Source: Amphibalanus amphitrite (Eukaryota; Arthropoda; Thecostraca; Balanomorpha; Balanidae). Taken from it: a DNA stretch of 64,000 nucleotides. The notes beneath the pieces are model-generated. The model did not search any database. It was not told where the DNA came from and saw only the letters and a list, made by a program, of their open reading frames with translations. The number at the start of each line of letters is the position of its first letter. The stretch's first letter is position 1. Of the stretch, positions 11,158 to 23,612 are shown in pieces. Made by a program: the position numbers and the translations under genes. Location: assembly GCF_019059575.1 (NCBI RefSeq), contig NW_024882325.1, forward strand, positions 1 to 64,000, in the 5' to 3' direction.

Positions 11158-11755
11158 CATATTATAACCTAAAATTTATCACCTAATAACCAGCCCCCGT
11201 TCACGAGCTTCAGAATTCCTTTACCGTGACGTCATCACGGCGCATGAATTTTCCTTCACCCATAGAAATGCATGCAAAGCATGGTGTGTTTCAGGCGGGC
11301 TAAGGAGAAATCTAAGGCCTACATGTGTTCAAAAGACGTACCACTAAGCCAATGGATTCGTCTCATTACGATAAATAGGGTTGAAATCGAAACATTCGGC
11401 CTATATTTATCTAAAATGGGCCAATCAAATGGTCCCTGCAACTCATAATGAAGGATTTCCTCTGCGTTGAAAAATTTGTTCCAAGTGTTTTTTCATCAGC
11501 GACAGGGGAAATCCTTCATAATTGCTACCAGATTACTACCATATTCCCTCGCATTTCTGTTGCGCATTGCCTCACAAATCAGCGTTTTGTGAAGTTAATA
11601 TTAATTTAATTGTCATATTTTGACTGATTTTGGCGATTTTCAATTATTTCAACGCAGCATGGATCAGATAGCTCTCAGAGTTTGCTGAAGAATGTGGCTT
11701 TAACTTGGTTATTTTCAAGTTATCTGTGATTTAGTGCGCCGTGATCGTAGCATTA

Positions 11756-12711
11756 CAGGGTGTCCGGAAAGTCCTGGCGCTTTTCAACATTTTTAAAATA
11801 AATGCCTTTGGTCCATAGATACTCAACAATAGAACGAAACAATAACCAGGAACACCAAGCCACATCCTTCTGCCAAGTGCCCATTCATTGTAACCACCGT
11901 CTGTGCCGACGACGGACTCGACGCAAGGGCGGAAACGCCTGCGGGATTTGACGGTGCAGGACATTTCCTGTCCTCCCATGCTGTCATGATGCGGGTGTTC
12001 AGGGACTCCAGGCTGGGATGAGAGGTGGCCTAGAGCTTATTCTGCAAAACGCGTAGCATGCCTTAGTCGAGCGGGTTAAGGCTGTGATAATAAGGTGGCC
12101 TAATCTCATTTCACCTCGGTGATCTGGTCCGCCGAGCTCCTCTGTCAGTTTGGTTTGGACGGCAGCGGCGTTGTTGGAGGGCGCTCCGTGCTGTTGAAGT
12201 GCGACATGACCCTTAGGGCAAGTCGCCTTGATTGTCGTGTCCAGGAACCCCTCGTGGACCAGCCTATCAGTCATTTATTTGACCTTGACGAAGATGATGG
12301 GACATTTGTGTCCATCAGACCCAAGATTTTCTTCGATTGCCGCTGAAATGCTGCTTCAGTCTCAGCAGCTTTGGCATACAGTGGTTGTAGCTGAGTGAGA
12401 ATATTTTCTAAGACATTTCCGATCTGGAGTGCACCTTTGCCTGCTCAACCGTTCGCCGGGAAACGCCGCATCGCGTTGCAACTCGCGCCTCGTTCAAGCC
12501 GCACCGGGCCCCCGCGCGCGGGCTCTCAGCGACAAGGCGCATCTTCGCCCTTATACCTAGCACTGAAAACGGTTTCAAGGTCATATTTACGCGACCCCTA
12601 GCTGAGCGGTGAACGAGGGGTCATATCTGCGGTGATTGGTTGAAAGTCCAATAATCACAGCGCGCGTTAGACGACGTCCAAAAGAGGCGCCAGAACTTTC
12701 CGGACACCCTG
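11756..12711 (-). mobile_element. Degenerate mariner element
   Basis: The inverted repeats CAGGGTGTCCGGAAAGTCCT at left and its near-perfect complement at right are flanked by TA. The empty site is preserved in P copy 2 near 62139. On the minus strand, fragments of a DD34D mariner transposase can be read in shifting frames. There is a helix-turn-helix-like RVATRCGVSRRTVEQ near 12450. The second catalytic block reads LQQHGAPSNNAAAVQ near 12200, with H in place of the usual D. The third block reads HSLNPLD near 12065 and is followed by a stop. It is shorter than the usual 1.3 kb and inactive. Confidence 0.85.
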
Positions 12712-12899
12712 TATACAAATTATATCAACTTTAAAAATTGAATCAACTTTTGAAGTGAAGTTCACATGAAAAATCAAAAGTTCAAGCATAATAATTGTTT
12801 AAACATAATGATGCAACATGTGTCTCCCAGATGGAACTTATATTTCAATTGAAAACTGAAAATGGAAAACAGAAGATGGATCTGCGGAGTTACTGAGAT

Positions 12900-14685
12900 C
12901 AGGGGTGGAGAATTAGGGGTTTTGGGGGTGCTCGAGCACCCCCTGAAATTCAAAAGTCACCGTGCAATAGTGCTCCAGGGGTGCTTAACTTACGTCTGAG
13001 ACACAAACTGCTTTGCGTAAGCCGCGAGGAGAGTGATGCGGCTTGGAAAACGTACCTACACATGCTTTTCTACGCAAGAATTCGAAGCTTCCATTCGCGA
13101 GATGCTAGAGAAGCACCCCCTGGGATCAGGGGGGCGACACGGCTATTCACGCAATGTATTCATTTGCGGGCCCCGGTGGGCCTCGCGATGACGCGGCTGG
13201 AGGCAACCACTCAGCGCGCTAGGATCCTTCGGGCGGGGCCGGGCACCGTAAGGTGTGCAATGAATGGGCGGGCAGACAGAGATGAGGTAGGTATTGAATT
13301 TGAAATGACATCATGAGCAATTGGATGGGGAGAGAGAACGTTTCTAATGGAGCTTGGGATGGGGGAAAACCAAAAATATCACGGTCGGTTCAGTGCTCCG
13401 ACGGGGCCGGGCGCCGTACGGTGCGTAGTAATTTAGACGGGCAGACAGAGATGAGTTATCGGATTCGGCTCTCTGGTGGGATTTTAAGACGTTATTAGTC
13501 AAGCTCAGGGTGGGGCAGCCCGCTGGCGATTGCAAGGGAAGGTATTTGGGACAAATGTTGTCCCCCACAGGCCCACATCCGGGGCAGCGTCCGAAATCGT
13601 TTTTCGAGAATAAAACGAAAACTTCACAACTTTTATGAGGAAAAGTTTATTGATCGAACTGCACAGTAGTGCGCAAGGAATCGAAATCCGATGTTTTTTT
13701 TTAAATTCACAGAAACCTTTTTTAGGGTATATGCCCCCCGATGTGATCAAGACCGCTTCGATCCGCCAGTTAAGAATATGTCACGGTCGATTATCGAGCT
13801 TCGGCGGGACTGGGCGCTGTATGCGTCGTACCTACAATGAAGAGGCGTACGCCGTACAGACACCTCACCCCACATCCTACTGCTCTATCCGTGCCTCTCG
13901 GTGAAGCACTGAAGCATCACGGAAGCCCACAGGACCTGCGAGTCGACGAGGTGGCCGCCGGATACTGCAGCTCCCCGGAGTTGCCCGGGACCGAGGGTTT
14001 AACAGTAGTAATTTCACTGGTGGTGAATCCTCGTAATGTAGAGATAATATCCTCAAGGACCTCCGTTACGATTTATATTCCTAAACAATATGGCACACCG
14101 ATTATGCTTGCCTACGTTCAGGCATTATCCCTGACGCTTATCCGCCCACTACAACATGTGTTGTCTGTCAATTATCAACCATCGCTCGACGACGGGATCA
14201 ATTCTAATCATCGATATTCGGTTGTCAATTCACCCACCCCGTTTCCCTAAAAATAGACGGGTCAGACTCGGCCTGGGTCCTAACGAGTCCTAGAATCGCC
14301 AGAGACGGGATCGGGTCGCCGTTATTGCACCGGTCTTGGCGTCTTTTGGTACATATAGAGTAGACAGCTTCGACCACGGACGTCGGACCGTTCTACGAAT
14401 GTACGCAGTACGCACCATCCAGGCCTAAGATGCGTCGAGCTTTATAAGAATGCAGTCTAGATTCAATCAACATAACAATGGTGGTACGCAAACGCTTTAA
14501 AATCTCTCCCCGGCTCCCGCAACGTCCCAACCCTCCTCCGTTATACGCTCGCTCGATGCGTCCGCCGAGCCGGCTTGCCTCCAATGACGTCATCGGCCGG
14601 CCGGCGGCGTTCAAGGTCAAACGGCTGGTGTCCTTACCTGGAGTTCTATAGCCTTGCCTGGGATTATGACAATTCTCCGCCCCTG
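12900..14685 (+). mobile_element. Non-autonomous hAT element
   Basis: The ends are CAGGGGTGGAGAATT and its complement AATTCTCCGCCCCTG, flanked by the 8-bp duplication ACTGAGAT at 12892-12899 and 14686-14693. The uninterrupted site is present in P copy 2 at 61950-61957. A GGGGGTGCTCGAGCACCCCC hairpin lies just inside the left end. No hAT transposase or dimerisation domain could be read in the 1.8 kb; a copy of repeat Q occupies its right part. Confidence 0.85.
14442..14648 (+). repeat. Repeat Q, copy 1
   Basis: About 200 bp from ATTCAATCAACATAACAATG to CTTACCTGGAGTTCT, containing CCAATGACGTCATCGG and a CCGGCCGG run. It is colinear with 19313-19506. No terminal repeats or duplication were identified, so its class is unknown. 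Here it sits in the right part of the hAT element. Confidence 0.7.
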
Positions 14686-15144
14686 ACTGAGATCACAAGG
14701 TGCTCTTGATTGTTGGTAATTGAAGATGTTGAGAGAACTTGTGAATCTGCATACCAGTCCTGACTTGCTTGATTGTTTAAAACTATTTTAATTCTCATAA
14801 TTGTGTAATGTGTAGTGACTGTGCACACTGCGCAGCACATGTGCGCAGAAATGTGCAGGTGGCTGGTAGGTGGGTTAAACTTCGGAGATGCGAATTTGGA
14901 TGTCAGTTATAAAATTAATGGTTATGCCTTGTAGAGTAAGCTCTGCTGTTTTTTGTAATTGTCTTTTTTTATAATTGTAACCTAAAATGCTGTTAGTTTC
15001 ATTTTTATTAAAATGCTCGACCAGAATTTGCACTTGTTCATGCATGAATGGCTAACTTTGGGGTGTTTATTCAACCCTGACTGCTCAAGTTTTTCAAAGG
15101 CACATGACACAGCACAGCTAGATCAGCTGGTACCTACCTGTTGA

Positions 15145-15375
15145 CTATTTTTGTTTTTGATGGTGATGTGTTTGCTGTTTGTCTTTTGCAAGGTGGTCAA
15201 TGAAATAAAATAATGCATTATTTTGGAATGTTTCCTTGACAGAAGCCAGGAGCCGGATTGATGTGTGCTGGTGAATGAGATGGTTCAAAAGCATTATCTG
15301 ATGTTTTTCAATGTGCATAAGCCATAACATCCCTTTCATACGCTGAAGTTTTAATAGCTTCTCAGTCTCTGTCAT
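15145..15375 (-). CDS. 76-residue open frame of element P, copy 1
   Basis: The minus strand encodes a small protein starting MTETEKLLKLQRMKGMLW, with a central helical region and a His/Gln/Lys-rich tail. The same frame is present in P copy 2 (61267-61497), with two base differences: one silent, one changing Ile to Thr. Two young copies cannot prove selection. The hydrophobic/charged periodicity could form a coiled coil. No family is recognised. It has an ATG start and lies roughly in the outer third of the element. Confidence 0.35.
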   Translation of the reverse strand: MTETEKLLKLQRMKGMLWLMHIEKHQIMLLNHLIHQHTSIRLLASVKETFQNNALFYFIDHLAKDKQQTHHHQKQK

Positions 15376-15901
15376 TTTCCTGAAATATTGGTGTAGATAA
15401 GAGATATCAGTACCTTCTCAGAGGTACCTGCCTTCTGCTGCATGAATATTTAATTGGTTGGACGAAATGGACAGGTAGCCTTATGATAATGTAATGTGAA
15501 ATCTTATTTCTATAAAACTTTGAAAATGAAGTTCTAATTTTTCATATGTGCTTACATTTTTGATGACTAAGAAAGTTTTCCACAAGGGTAGAAAATGTGG
15601 GAAAGTCTATCAAATAACACATTTTGAAGGCTCAATGCTGACAGAGTGCTACCTCAAAGAATAACTGACTTGCTGGGTTACGGATATTTCTTTATTTTAA
15701 TTTTCAAATGTAATGTACAATACATTGCAGTGAAATAACAAAATAGTGCAGTAAAATAGTATTAGCGACGATCAAACAACACGTGCGCCATTGATGTCTG
15801 CAAAAATTCCTACCAGATTGCTACCAAATCCGTGACGTAGCTACGGCGCCTTTATTTCCCTAGTGAACCAACCTGAGTAGTAAAGTAATCTTGCTAATAA
15901 C

Positions 15902-16474
15902 AACCTAGGATTATCTTAAAGCACCCATCCTTGGTTGCAAGAACGAATGTGAAATCTGCTTTACGAACACCTAAGTTATTGATGCACAATTAGAATTAAT
16001 GGACATTTTACACAGTAAAAACACTTTTGTTGGCAATTTTCTAAATCACTCTTTTAGCACGCTCTAAAATTGGACAACATAAAAATCAGCGGGCCAAATA
16101 AAAACATGAAAAGAAAGAACACATCCTTCTAATCTTAAAAAGTGGGCTCACGTAACACAAAACATTTAAAGCCCACCACTTTGATGTAAACACTTGACAC
16201 CATTTAGATATAGATGGTTTTTGAGTTTTGTGCATATGCCCAACAAAACATTTATCTATATTCCAATTTCAGGCATGCAATGTGCATCAGCATAGCATCA
16301 CACCACCCTTAGCATTAGAGTTGACACCAAATATGTTTCAATTTTGATGGCCTAACCACCCTTGCCATTAGGTGCGTAGGTAGGTTAATGCCTAACATTT
16401 GAATTGTTGACAAGTACCCTAGGACGAGGAAGGTACCTACTTATCAATACCTACGTACTGAAACAGTGAACAGC
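15902..16474. other. Unassigned AT-rich stretch
   Basis: This is the sequence between element P and the next family A element. I see no repeat shared with other parts of the window, no RNA gene and no coding frame longer than background. Confidence 0.4.
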
Positions 16475-17381
16475 TTAACCCTCGCATGTGTGCGGCGTTT
16501 GCCAGCTTCTAATGTGTAGGGGGGGGGGGGGGTCGGTTGGACCCCCCCCCTTGCCGTTTGGCCCCTGATCGAGCTAGAGCTTCGCGTAAAAAACGAGCGT
16601 GTTGCCCGTGACGAGGGGAAGCCGATGATACCCAATTTTAAGGTCCTAGGTCATTGGTTGACCTTCCAGGTCAGGTCAATGACCCAAAGTCGGGAAAATC
16701 GGGACCTATTAGAAAGTCGTAAAGTGTGGCTGCTAAGGGGTTTTTCGGGGTGCTGATCACGAATATCGTGTTAGTTTTATCACAGATGATGTGTTTAAGC
16801 ATTTAGACCAGGTCGGGTCAGGTCAGGTCAGGTCAACCAGTAGGGGTTGTGACGGGTATTCGTAATACGTGTCAACCGCCTCTGACAGCTTCGTAACATG
16901 TTACGAAGGCACCAAAACTGCTTCGTAAATGTTCAAATGGTTGCTAAATTCGAATTCAGCTCCAAAAACTAGCCTAGAAACATGTAAAACTCGAAAAAGT
17001 GAACCGAGGTCACCCGAGGTCACCAAAGGTCAATGACCTGACTTGACCTTCAGGTGACCTTGACACCCACCCTAATGCATGGGAGTAACATCAAATCACA
17101 TGTTTGAACGTTTGAAACCACGAAAAGCTTGCAAACGCGCGGCTAATGCGAGCCGACATACGCGGAATCGCGATTCCGGCCAAACATGGTCTCGGAAAAG
17201 AGGTCACAGGTCAAAGGTCATTTGGGTCAGGGTCATTTTCAAATTTTCAGGGTCGGTGTAAAATTGATCAATGCGAGGGTACTGAAAGTTTCGTCGCGAT
17301 CGGCCGCTTTTTACGCGAGTTATTCGCGAAAAACCATGGGGGTCCATCCGACCCCCCCCCCCCTACACATGCGAGGGTTAA
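16475..17381 (+). mobile_element. TTAA family A element, copy 2, complete
   Basis: It is flanked by TTAA (16475-16478, 17378-17381), with termini CCCTCGCATGTGT and ACACATGCGAGGG. A second ATGTGTAGGGG copy sits inside the left end, followed by a G tract and C tract. The interior holds many AGGTCA sites, including three in a row each spaced by one base at 17201-17220. The right subterminal block reads CTGAAAGTTTCGTCGCGATC before the final G-run/C-run hairpin. Non-coding, 907 bp. Confidence 0.85.
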
Positions 17382-19312
17382 CATAACATACAGCTGCCCA
17401 CCTTTGACAGTGCTCAGCTATCACCACCCACTGCCCTAGAATATGTGACACAGGACACACTTCGTTTCTAACCAAATAATCATAAGCATAACAGTTTTGA
17501 TTCCGAAATAAGACATCCAATCTCAAATATGCGAGAGCGAGGGTCAGAGCCCCAAGGCCAAACAGAAACCTGTCGCCTGGGATTATCTTACGTCACCGGC
17601 TGTTGAGATTTTATGGGGAAAAAGTGCTGACTTCCCAAAAATCGTGGCTTTGGAAAACCGGCCTTGCGTCAGAACGATAGGCGTAAGAACTGTTATTTGG
17701 TCATTATTTGGAAGAGAAATGAATGGGCTACAATATATATGAAAATAATTACTCAAAAAGCTTCTTTCAGAGTACGGCAAGTTGTCGAAGTTAGGGGGAG
17801 AAAGTTAGGTTAGGGGAAGGGGTAGTTAGGGGGAGCAAATCGCACAAAATGCCGGGGGATGTCATTATATTTGAACATTTAAAACTAGTATTTATTGACC
17901 AATTTTTGATTTCTTGTGACTTGCATGGCAGGATTGGACAATTTTTATGCATTTGATATTTCATTTTGTCACTGAAACGTATTTACAATCTGAAATTTGG
18001 ACTGAAGTGGACGTCGTTTTTGGCGAAAAATGAGGACTTCTTGGGTGAAAAATGCGGAAAGTTTGATTGACATACAAACAAAAATAAACAATATTTTTAC
18101 CTAAATCACCACTTGGAGAGTACTCCTTTTCTTTTTCTGTCATTTGATCATAATTTCTAATCCCAGTATGACCGATTAGTGGTGTTGTGGTCATTTTAAG
18201 TTAGGGGGAGTTAGGGGGAAAATAACGACTTCCTTGCGGATTTTGACTTCCTTATAACGACTTCCTTTTTTCCACCAGTGACGTCTTTGGCAGTGCTAAT
18301 GATGGTGCAGGGTGGTCGCTTGAGGTCGTATGGTGTTAGTAACGGGTGGTTGTGTTAATTGCAATTGCTTGATTTCTCAAGGTCGTTCTCGTGGCGCTCT
18401 TGGCTGAGTGGCTCTGCGGTATGGTATGTGTCGTTTTGGCCTAGTCTTTGGCTGGTCGTTGGGTCTGTGCATACGTCAATCTTAAACTTTGGAGAGCATT
18501 TTTAATTAGCTATTAGCTGGCATTAATAAGGGTATCATTTTTTTTCTGTATTTAAAACGTGATGTATGCATAGTTAGGCCTCAGAGTTCCCACTTTGTCA
18601 ATTGAACCTAAACCAAAACCCTTATCTCACCCTGGCCCATTTCCATCCATTTCAAGAAGTACAAACACAGTTGAGTATCATGATGCATTATTTCAGCATT
18701 TATTTTGTATTTGTCACAACTATCCTTGTATTGCATTGCACTTTGCAGCCCACATTTCAAACAGTTGATCACTGATCACATAAGTATATGTAGTAAGCAA
18801 TTGACGTGAGTTGATAGGACGCCCGCCGCCCGGCGCCATGCTAGTTCTCACACCAGCATACTGATTCCGTATGTCCTTCTCAAGCCAATATCAAATCATT
18901 GTGATTTGATGCTGTTGCTTTTGAACTTGCATGCTGACTTCTCATTTCTTCATGCTGACTTCTTCACTGCTGGTCTTGTCTGCTTCATACTGTTGCTGAA
19001 TACTGCTAGCTGGTGTTGTGCCTGTGGATGTCCTGGTACTTGCGTATAGGGTGGCTACATGCAAGAGAAAAAGACAGAGGTTAATTTAAAGTCAAAACTA
19101 TGATGACCACCCAGTCCCTACTGCTTGCATGCATTTTGGAAGTTTTGTATACCAAGGGAAACTGGCAAAGTCATAAGTATTGAAAAATGTCTATTACTAG
19201 GCATGCTGTCACGACAAAACGTCGTGATGATGTTATTATAAAATTTCTGAGGATGTCATACTTTTCATTGGGGGTGATTTTCCCCGCAATATCACCAATT
19301 TGGCCACACTGC
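17382..19312. other. Unassigned stretch
   Basis: About 1.9 kb without a recognisable gene or shared repeat. Short runs of GTTAGGGGGAG-like words recur at 17790-17840 and 18195-18220. Open frames are short and overlap on opposite strands. Confidence 0.35.
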
Positions 19313-19506
19313 AGTCTGTAGATCAATCAACATAACAATGGTGGTATGCAACCACAGCAAAATATATCCCCGGCTCCCACAACGTTCCTACGCCCCTCCG
19401 TTATGCATTCGCCCGATGTGTCCGCCAAGCCGGCTTGCCTCCAATGACGTCATCGGCCGGCCGGCGGCGTTAAAGGTCAAACGGCTGGTGTCCTTACCTG
19501 GAGTTC
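19313..19506 (+). repeat. Repeat Q, copy 2
   Basis: Colinear with 14442-14648, including ATCAATCAACATAACAATGG at the left, CCAATGACGTCATCGG in the middle and CTTACCTGGAGTTCT at the right. The two copies differ at scattered positions. It is directly followed by the end of a mariner-type MITE. Confidence 0.7.
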
Positions 19507-19551
19507 TGATCCACTGTTACTTTGCGCGGTACTTTTAAGACAAGACTGTAC
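19507..19551 (+). mobile_element. Solo end of MITE R
   Basis: GATCCACTGTTACTTTGCGC then GGTACTTTTAAGACAAGACTG matches the right inverted repeat of the complete MITE at 36534-36743. Only one end is present, so this is a deleted remnant. Confidence 0.65.
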
Positions 19552-20035
19552 CAGAAATAACATACTAAACATATAAAACTTAGCATTAAGTTAGTTGGAA
19601 AGCGTATAGTTGATACTAAGATGGAAGGAATCAATGGAAGGCTGAAATGGCGCAGCTGTTTCATTCTTGAAATATGTTCACAAGCAGGATTTACGTGACG
19701 CTAGCGACATCTATTAATATGATCGGGAACGCTCATTGGCTGATCGAGTCCGTGAGCAGTATCACTAGTTAAACCCAGGGGACGTCGAAGTCTAGTAGGA
19801 AAATCTGGCATTCCCCGGCGTGACGTAACGTCGGGGATGACCGATGGCACCTTGCACTGAAAGATACGGCAGAACGGCTATTTTTGAAAAATGATTTAAA
19901 ATACGTTTGTGCTGTTATGACACATAAAACGCTTATCAGCATGTTCATCAGGGGCGCGGGAACTACTTTCCGACTACTACTTTCCGACTGGGGGGGGGGG
20001 GGGACACCATAATAGAGATCAACCTAGGCATGGTC
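19552..20035. other. Unassigned stretch with a G run
   Basis: No gene or shared repeat recognised. A 13-G run lies at 19991-20003 after a small direct repeat of CTACTTTCCGACT. Confidence 0.35.
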
Positions 20036-20909
20036 TGTCAAAAGTGGAAATAGCCGGTGCGCCGTCTGGCAACCCGGCAGCCCGCCGCCATAGGGAAATT
20101 CATGCTTTTTGTCGCTTTTTCGCTCCCTATGAGTCACTTGATCTAATTAAAGCTTAACTAGGAACGAGGCGGGTCACTTGGACGTATTCGGGAGCCGAAT
20201 ACGGTGTTTTGGAGCCAATACCTGGGAAACCCTGCCCGCCCAACGCGAGTTTTTAAGAGTCTGCATGCCCAAATTAACGTTGAGCGCGGCCGTTTTCGGT
20301 CGGTTTTCCCCGACCTTGAGGCGAAATCGCCTTATTTATTCAACCAGGGTGGGCTAATCCGCTTAACTAGGAATGAGGCGTTGAAGAGAATTATTCAAGG
20401 AATAGAGCTGTGCAAAACTATTTTTTGTATTGTTAAAACTGTATCCGCCCTCGAACGATAAATATTGTTGACCCATCAGAAACACATCACCTGGAATGCG
20501 TTTGGACTTGGCTGGATTTAATATCAGCGAGTATCTGCTAATGCAGTTTCTTGGCTTACATAGTACGCACACAAGCATACATACTTCCTGCCCTTGGTTA
20601 TTCCTCACTTGAATGAAAATTTTGTTATAATAACTATCATTCCAAGCAGTTAACAGGTTTTAGTGCAGTGCCAATTCGGAACCGTTCAGCGCCGCCGCTC
20701 TGCGGCAGGGTGTTTGACTTCATATCTCTGTTGCTAGAAAAGTTGCGGACCGATTTACTTGATTCTTGCATGAAAAGATCCGCCATTCAATTCTTAGCAG
20801 ATAACGAAAATTTGACGTCAATTGCACGATCCGCTGCCCATATTGTGGTACTGCCATCTATTGACAAGGCTGGCGAACTAAAGCCGGGCGGCTATTTCCA
20901 CTTTTGACA
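20036..20909. mobile_element. TIR element S, class uncertain
   Basis: TGTCAAAAGTGGAAATAGCC at the left is matched by its exact complement at the right (about 20890-20909), giving inverted repeats of about 21 bp around 874 bp. No target duplication was found in the flanking 8-9 bases. Two open frames (20204-20461 and 20668-20907) are unrecognised and have no visible transposase motif; the second runs into the terminal repeat. Confidence 0.6.
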
Positions 20910-21217
20910 CACCATGGGTACCCCCAAATCTAGTTTTCTCACCGGTTTTAGGCCACTTATTATCACCCCTCGGCTTTTTCAACAAAAAAAGAAAACATTT
21001 GCTAAAAAGTGTGGTATTCCGTCTCAAAGCTGTGGGGGCACCGCCCCCACGGCCCCAGAGTTGGGGGGGGGGGGGGGGAGGGGCAAGCTGCCCCCCCCCC
21101 AGATCCCGCGCCTATGTTCCTCATCATGTGATAAAGCCATATCCGTGGTCGAAAATAGCTGAGCCCCTCCCAATTTCCAACCACCGACCTCGTAAGCAAA
21201 GGATGTAAGCGTAATCC
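20910..21217. other. Spacer with a long G-run/C-run hairpin
   Basis: It contains GGGGGCACCGCCCCCACGG near 21033 and a run of about 17 G interrupted by A, facing a C run at 21091-21100. It resembles the subterminal hairpins of the TTAA families, but no TTAA-CCC terminus adjoins it, so it is not assigned. Confidence 0.4.
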
Positions 21218-21648
21218 TTAAAGGGACCCTCCCACCTTCAAAGAAGTTAATGAATTGGCATGAAAGTGATGTCCCTTGGTTCAGAAAGAGCGAAAACGAA
21301 TATCTACCAAATTTCACCGAAAATATTCACTGGTTTTCAAGATATTAGGCTTTTACTTTTGTTTACTTTTTGGGATCTCCCCTTTTACTAGCGACTTTAT
21401 TTGGAAGCAATAATTTGGCAGCCTTAAAGTGCGGCAGACGTTGCGCGCAAAGCAGCGTATACCACCACGTGTTAACGATGGTTTTAGTCTAAGATTTAAA
21501 AATCGTTAGATCTCCGCTGACGTCACAAATTCTAAGGAGGCATTCCAATGCATTAGCCCCTTAGAATCCGAAAACTGCAAGTTTGAAATTCCATATCTTC
21601 GAATTAAAGCATTTTTCGATGTTGTGAGTGCCCAAACCGGTATTTGCA
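21218..21648 (-). mobile_element. TTAA element M2, copy 2, truncated
   Basis: It begins with TTAA plus AGGGACCCTCCCACCTTCA and follows the complete M2 copy (8238-8723) in reverse orientation to CCAAACCGGTATTTG, where it breaks off about 85 bp short. The break coincides with the start of a CACTGGCGGTCGCAG sequence. Confidence 0.75.
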
Positions 21649-23610
21649 GGCACTGGCGGTCGCAGCCGCTAGCAAAAGGGGGGGGGGCCAAAGTCACACT
21701 CGCGGGACATAACATTTATCCGTCACCGGGAGGGGGGGGGGGGGGTGATCGGCTAATTTTTTACGTCCACGAGGTGCCGCGCAGTTGGCATTACTTATGC
21801 TTCATCCATCTGATTCTTGCGTGAAATCTTTAAGCTCAATTTAAGGCAAAATCACCAGTTCCATTTCCCGTCCCACGGGGCTTCCACCGGTCGGCCCACT
21901 GCACCATGACGGCGGATCGGTGTAGCATAGGTATACTGGAAGGTCAGGCACGCGGATTCATGACCTTACCACTATAAAACAATGCGGAAAAGTACAGATA
22001 CCTCTTGCTTTGAACAAGCATGTGAAACCCAGAGAGCATTTTCAGACTATGACATTTACCCCAGGTAACATACCTAGTTGTGTGGCGGCGGGAGAGAGTA
22101 GGTACACCGACCTCTGGAGAGCCCCCACAGGTTACGAGCTTTCAAAATTGGCATCTGAGGGCCGCGCGCGACTCCTGCGGGGCTTCGCAACGGCTCTATT
22201 GGGGCTCACTCAACCTGCCTAGTCTTACTGCTAAAAAGACTGGCCCTGAGCCCTAAGGACTTCATCAGTCTCTGCCAGCCCCAGGACCCACACTGGCTCA
22301 TGGGGTCCCGACGTCGAAATATGATGGAATCTGCGCGGGACCATCAGGACGTAAAGTAATCTCGATCAGGACCAACGTAAGGCTGTGCCGGAGACTGCGT
22401 GAGCCCTCTGATCTTCAGAAACCCACCCATGTATGTTTTCACGTAGAGGCCAGTTTAGGGCCCTCAGAGACCAGTACAGAGCCTGCAAACTGCAAAGGCC
22501 AGTAGTTTGAGACAATCAGTGACCGAGTTGGGCTCTCAGAGGCTAATGTGGGTCATTACAGGCCAACATGGGCCCTCAAAGGCCAAGATGGGCCCTCCTC
22601 AGAGGCCAATGCAGGCCCTTAGAGGCTGGCATCGGGTCTTCAGCAGCCAGTGCGGGGCCCTCATTGGCACCTAAGGTTCGTCTTGGGACACCACAGACAG
22701 AAATAAGGCCACCAGAGACCGGTGTGAGACCCTCAGACGCCGGTTGGGACCCCTGAGGCCGGTTAGGGGCCCTCATAGGCCAGATGTGGGGTCTCAGAGG
22801 ATGATGTAGGCTCTTAGCGGTCAATGTGGGCGCTTGACCGCCACTGAAGTTCCCTCAGAGGTCAGTGTAGGACGCTCAAAGACCGGTGTGGGAGCTATAT
22901 TAATAGCTAGGCGTGGGTTTTTTAGCCTCGTGACGATCGAATAATTGCCAGGGCCCTATACACCTATATGGGGGCCCATTGGTTGTTTGAGGGGGGGGAC
23001 AAATGATATGATGGCCCCCTTTATTGACCTTTGGGGGGGCATGGCCCTGGTGCCCCCCCCCCCGCGACCGCCACTGTGTACACATTACACACATGCCTCT
23101 GAGATTACATACTAGCTCATGCAAACTCTATGCAGGCCCCGGAGTTCCCACGCTAATCCTTAAGAAACGAAGCCGGCATACTGCGTCACCACCGGGCTTC
23201 TGAGGTGCACAGCACCAACCCATGAGGTCTTACTTTAGTGTCTTAGAGCCAATCTCCTTTAGCAGGGCCCACCCACCACTGCCGAAGAGGGTCTCATGCC
23301 AGCCATTGCTGGGCCTACGAGAGCCTCAAGTAAACCCACGCTGATATTCCATATAAGATCCGGCCATACTCGTGAACCGGTGCCAGCGACGCTGACCGCC
23401 AAATTGACAGAATGCGAAACTGAGCCCACTCATGAGTGAAATTTACGTCCTTTGATGGCGCAAGAAAGAAAATGAAACATACGAAAAGCTTTTCTAAGAC
23501 TTTTGTTCGATCTTAAAGGTGGGGCCAAAAGATAGTATGGCCCCACCTTTCAGCACCAAAGGGGGGGGCCATGGCCCCCGTGGCCCCCCCCCCTGGGACC
23601 GCCAGTGCAG
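21649..23610. repeat. Region bounded by T-type ends (CACTGGCGGTC ... GACCGCCAGTG)
   Basis: CACTGGCGGTCGCAG at 21652 is mirrored by CGCGACCGCCACTG at about 23063 and by GGGACCGCCAGTGCAG at about 23595. Each is next to long G or C runs. CAGTGGCGG-type ends with G tracts are a common theme of hAT-like non-autonomous elements. Which left end pairs with which right end is unclear, no target duplication was confirmed, and the M2 remainder is not found beyond either end. The interior holds a minisatellite. Confidence 0.45.
22430..22900 (+). repeat. Degenerate minisatellite, GGGCCCTCAGAGGCC type
   Basis: A loose array of roughly 25-35-bp units is built on GGGCCCTCAGAGGCCAGTGTGG, each unit differing from the next. 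The same unit type fills 30060-31000. Open frames across it on both strands reflect GC-rich repetition, not genes. Confidence 0.75.
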
Positions 23611-23612
23611 CC

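Larger units (their letters stand above)
11191..15893 (+). mobile_element. Element P, copy 1 (8-bp target duplication), carrying two insertions
   Basis: The element begins CAGCCCCCGTTCACGAG and ends AGTAAAGTAATCTTG, flanked on both sides by the 8-bp duplication CTAATAAC (11183-11190 and 15894-15901). Removing the mariner (11756-12711) and the hAT insert (12900-14685) leaves about 1.95 kb, colinear with the inverted copy at 60756-62702. The two ends are not good inverted repeats of each other beyond CA...TG. An 8-bp duplication fits hAT, P or Merlin mechanisms; superfamily is undecided. A 76-codon open frame is the only coding candidate. Confidence 0.85.

Noticed and set aside
21649..23610. 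Single clean hAT element between the CACTGGCGGTC ends
   Set aside because: Two possible right ends, no confirmed 8-bp duplication, and the interrupted M2 does not resume, so borders remain uncertain.
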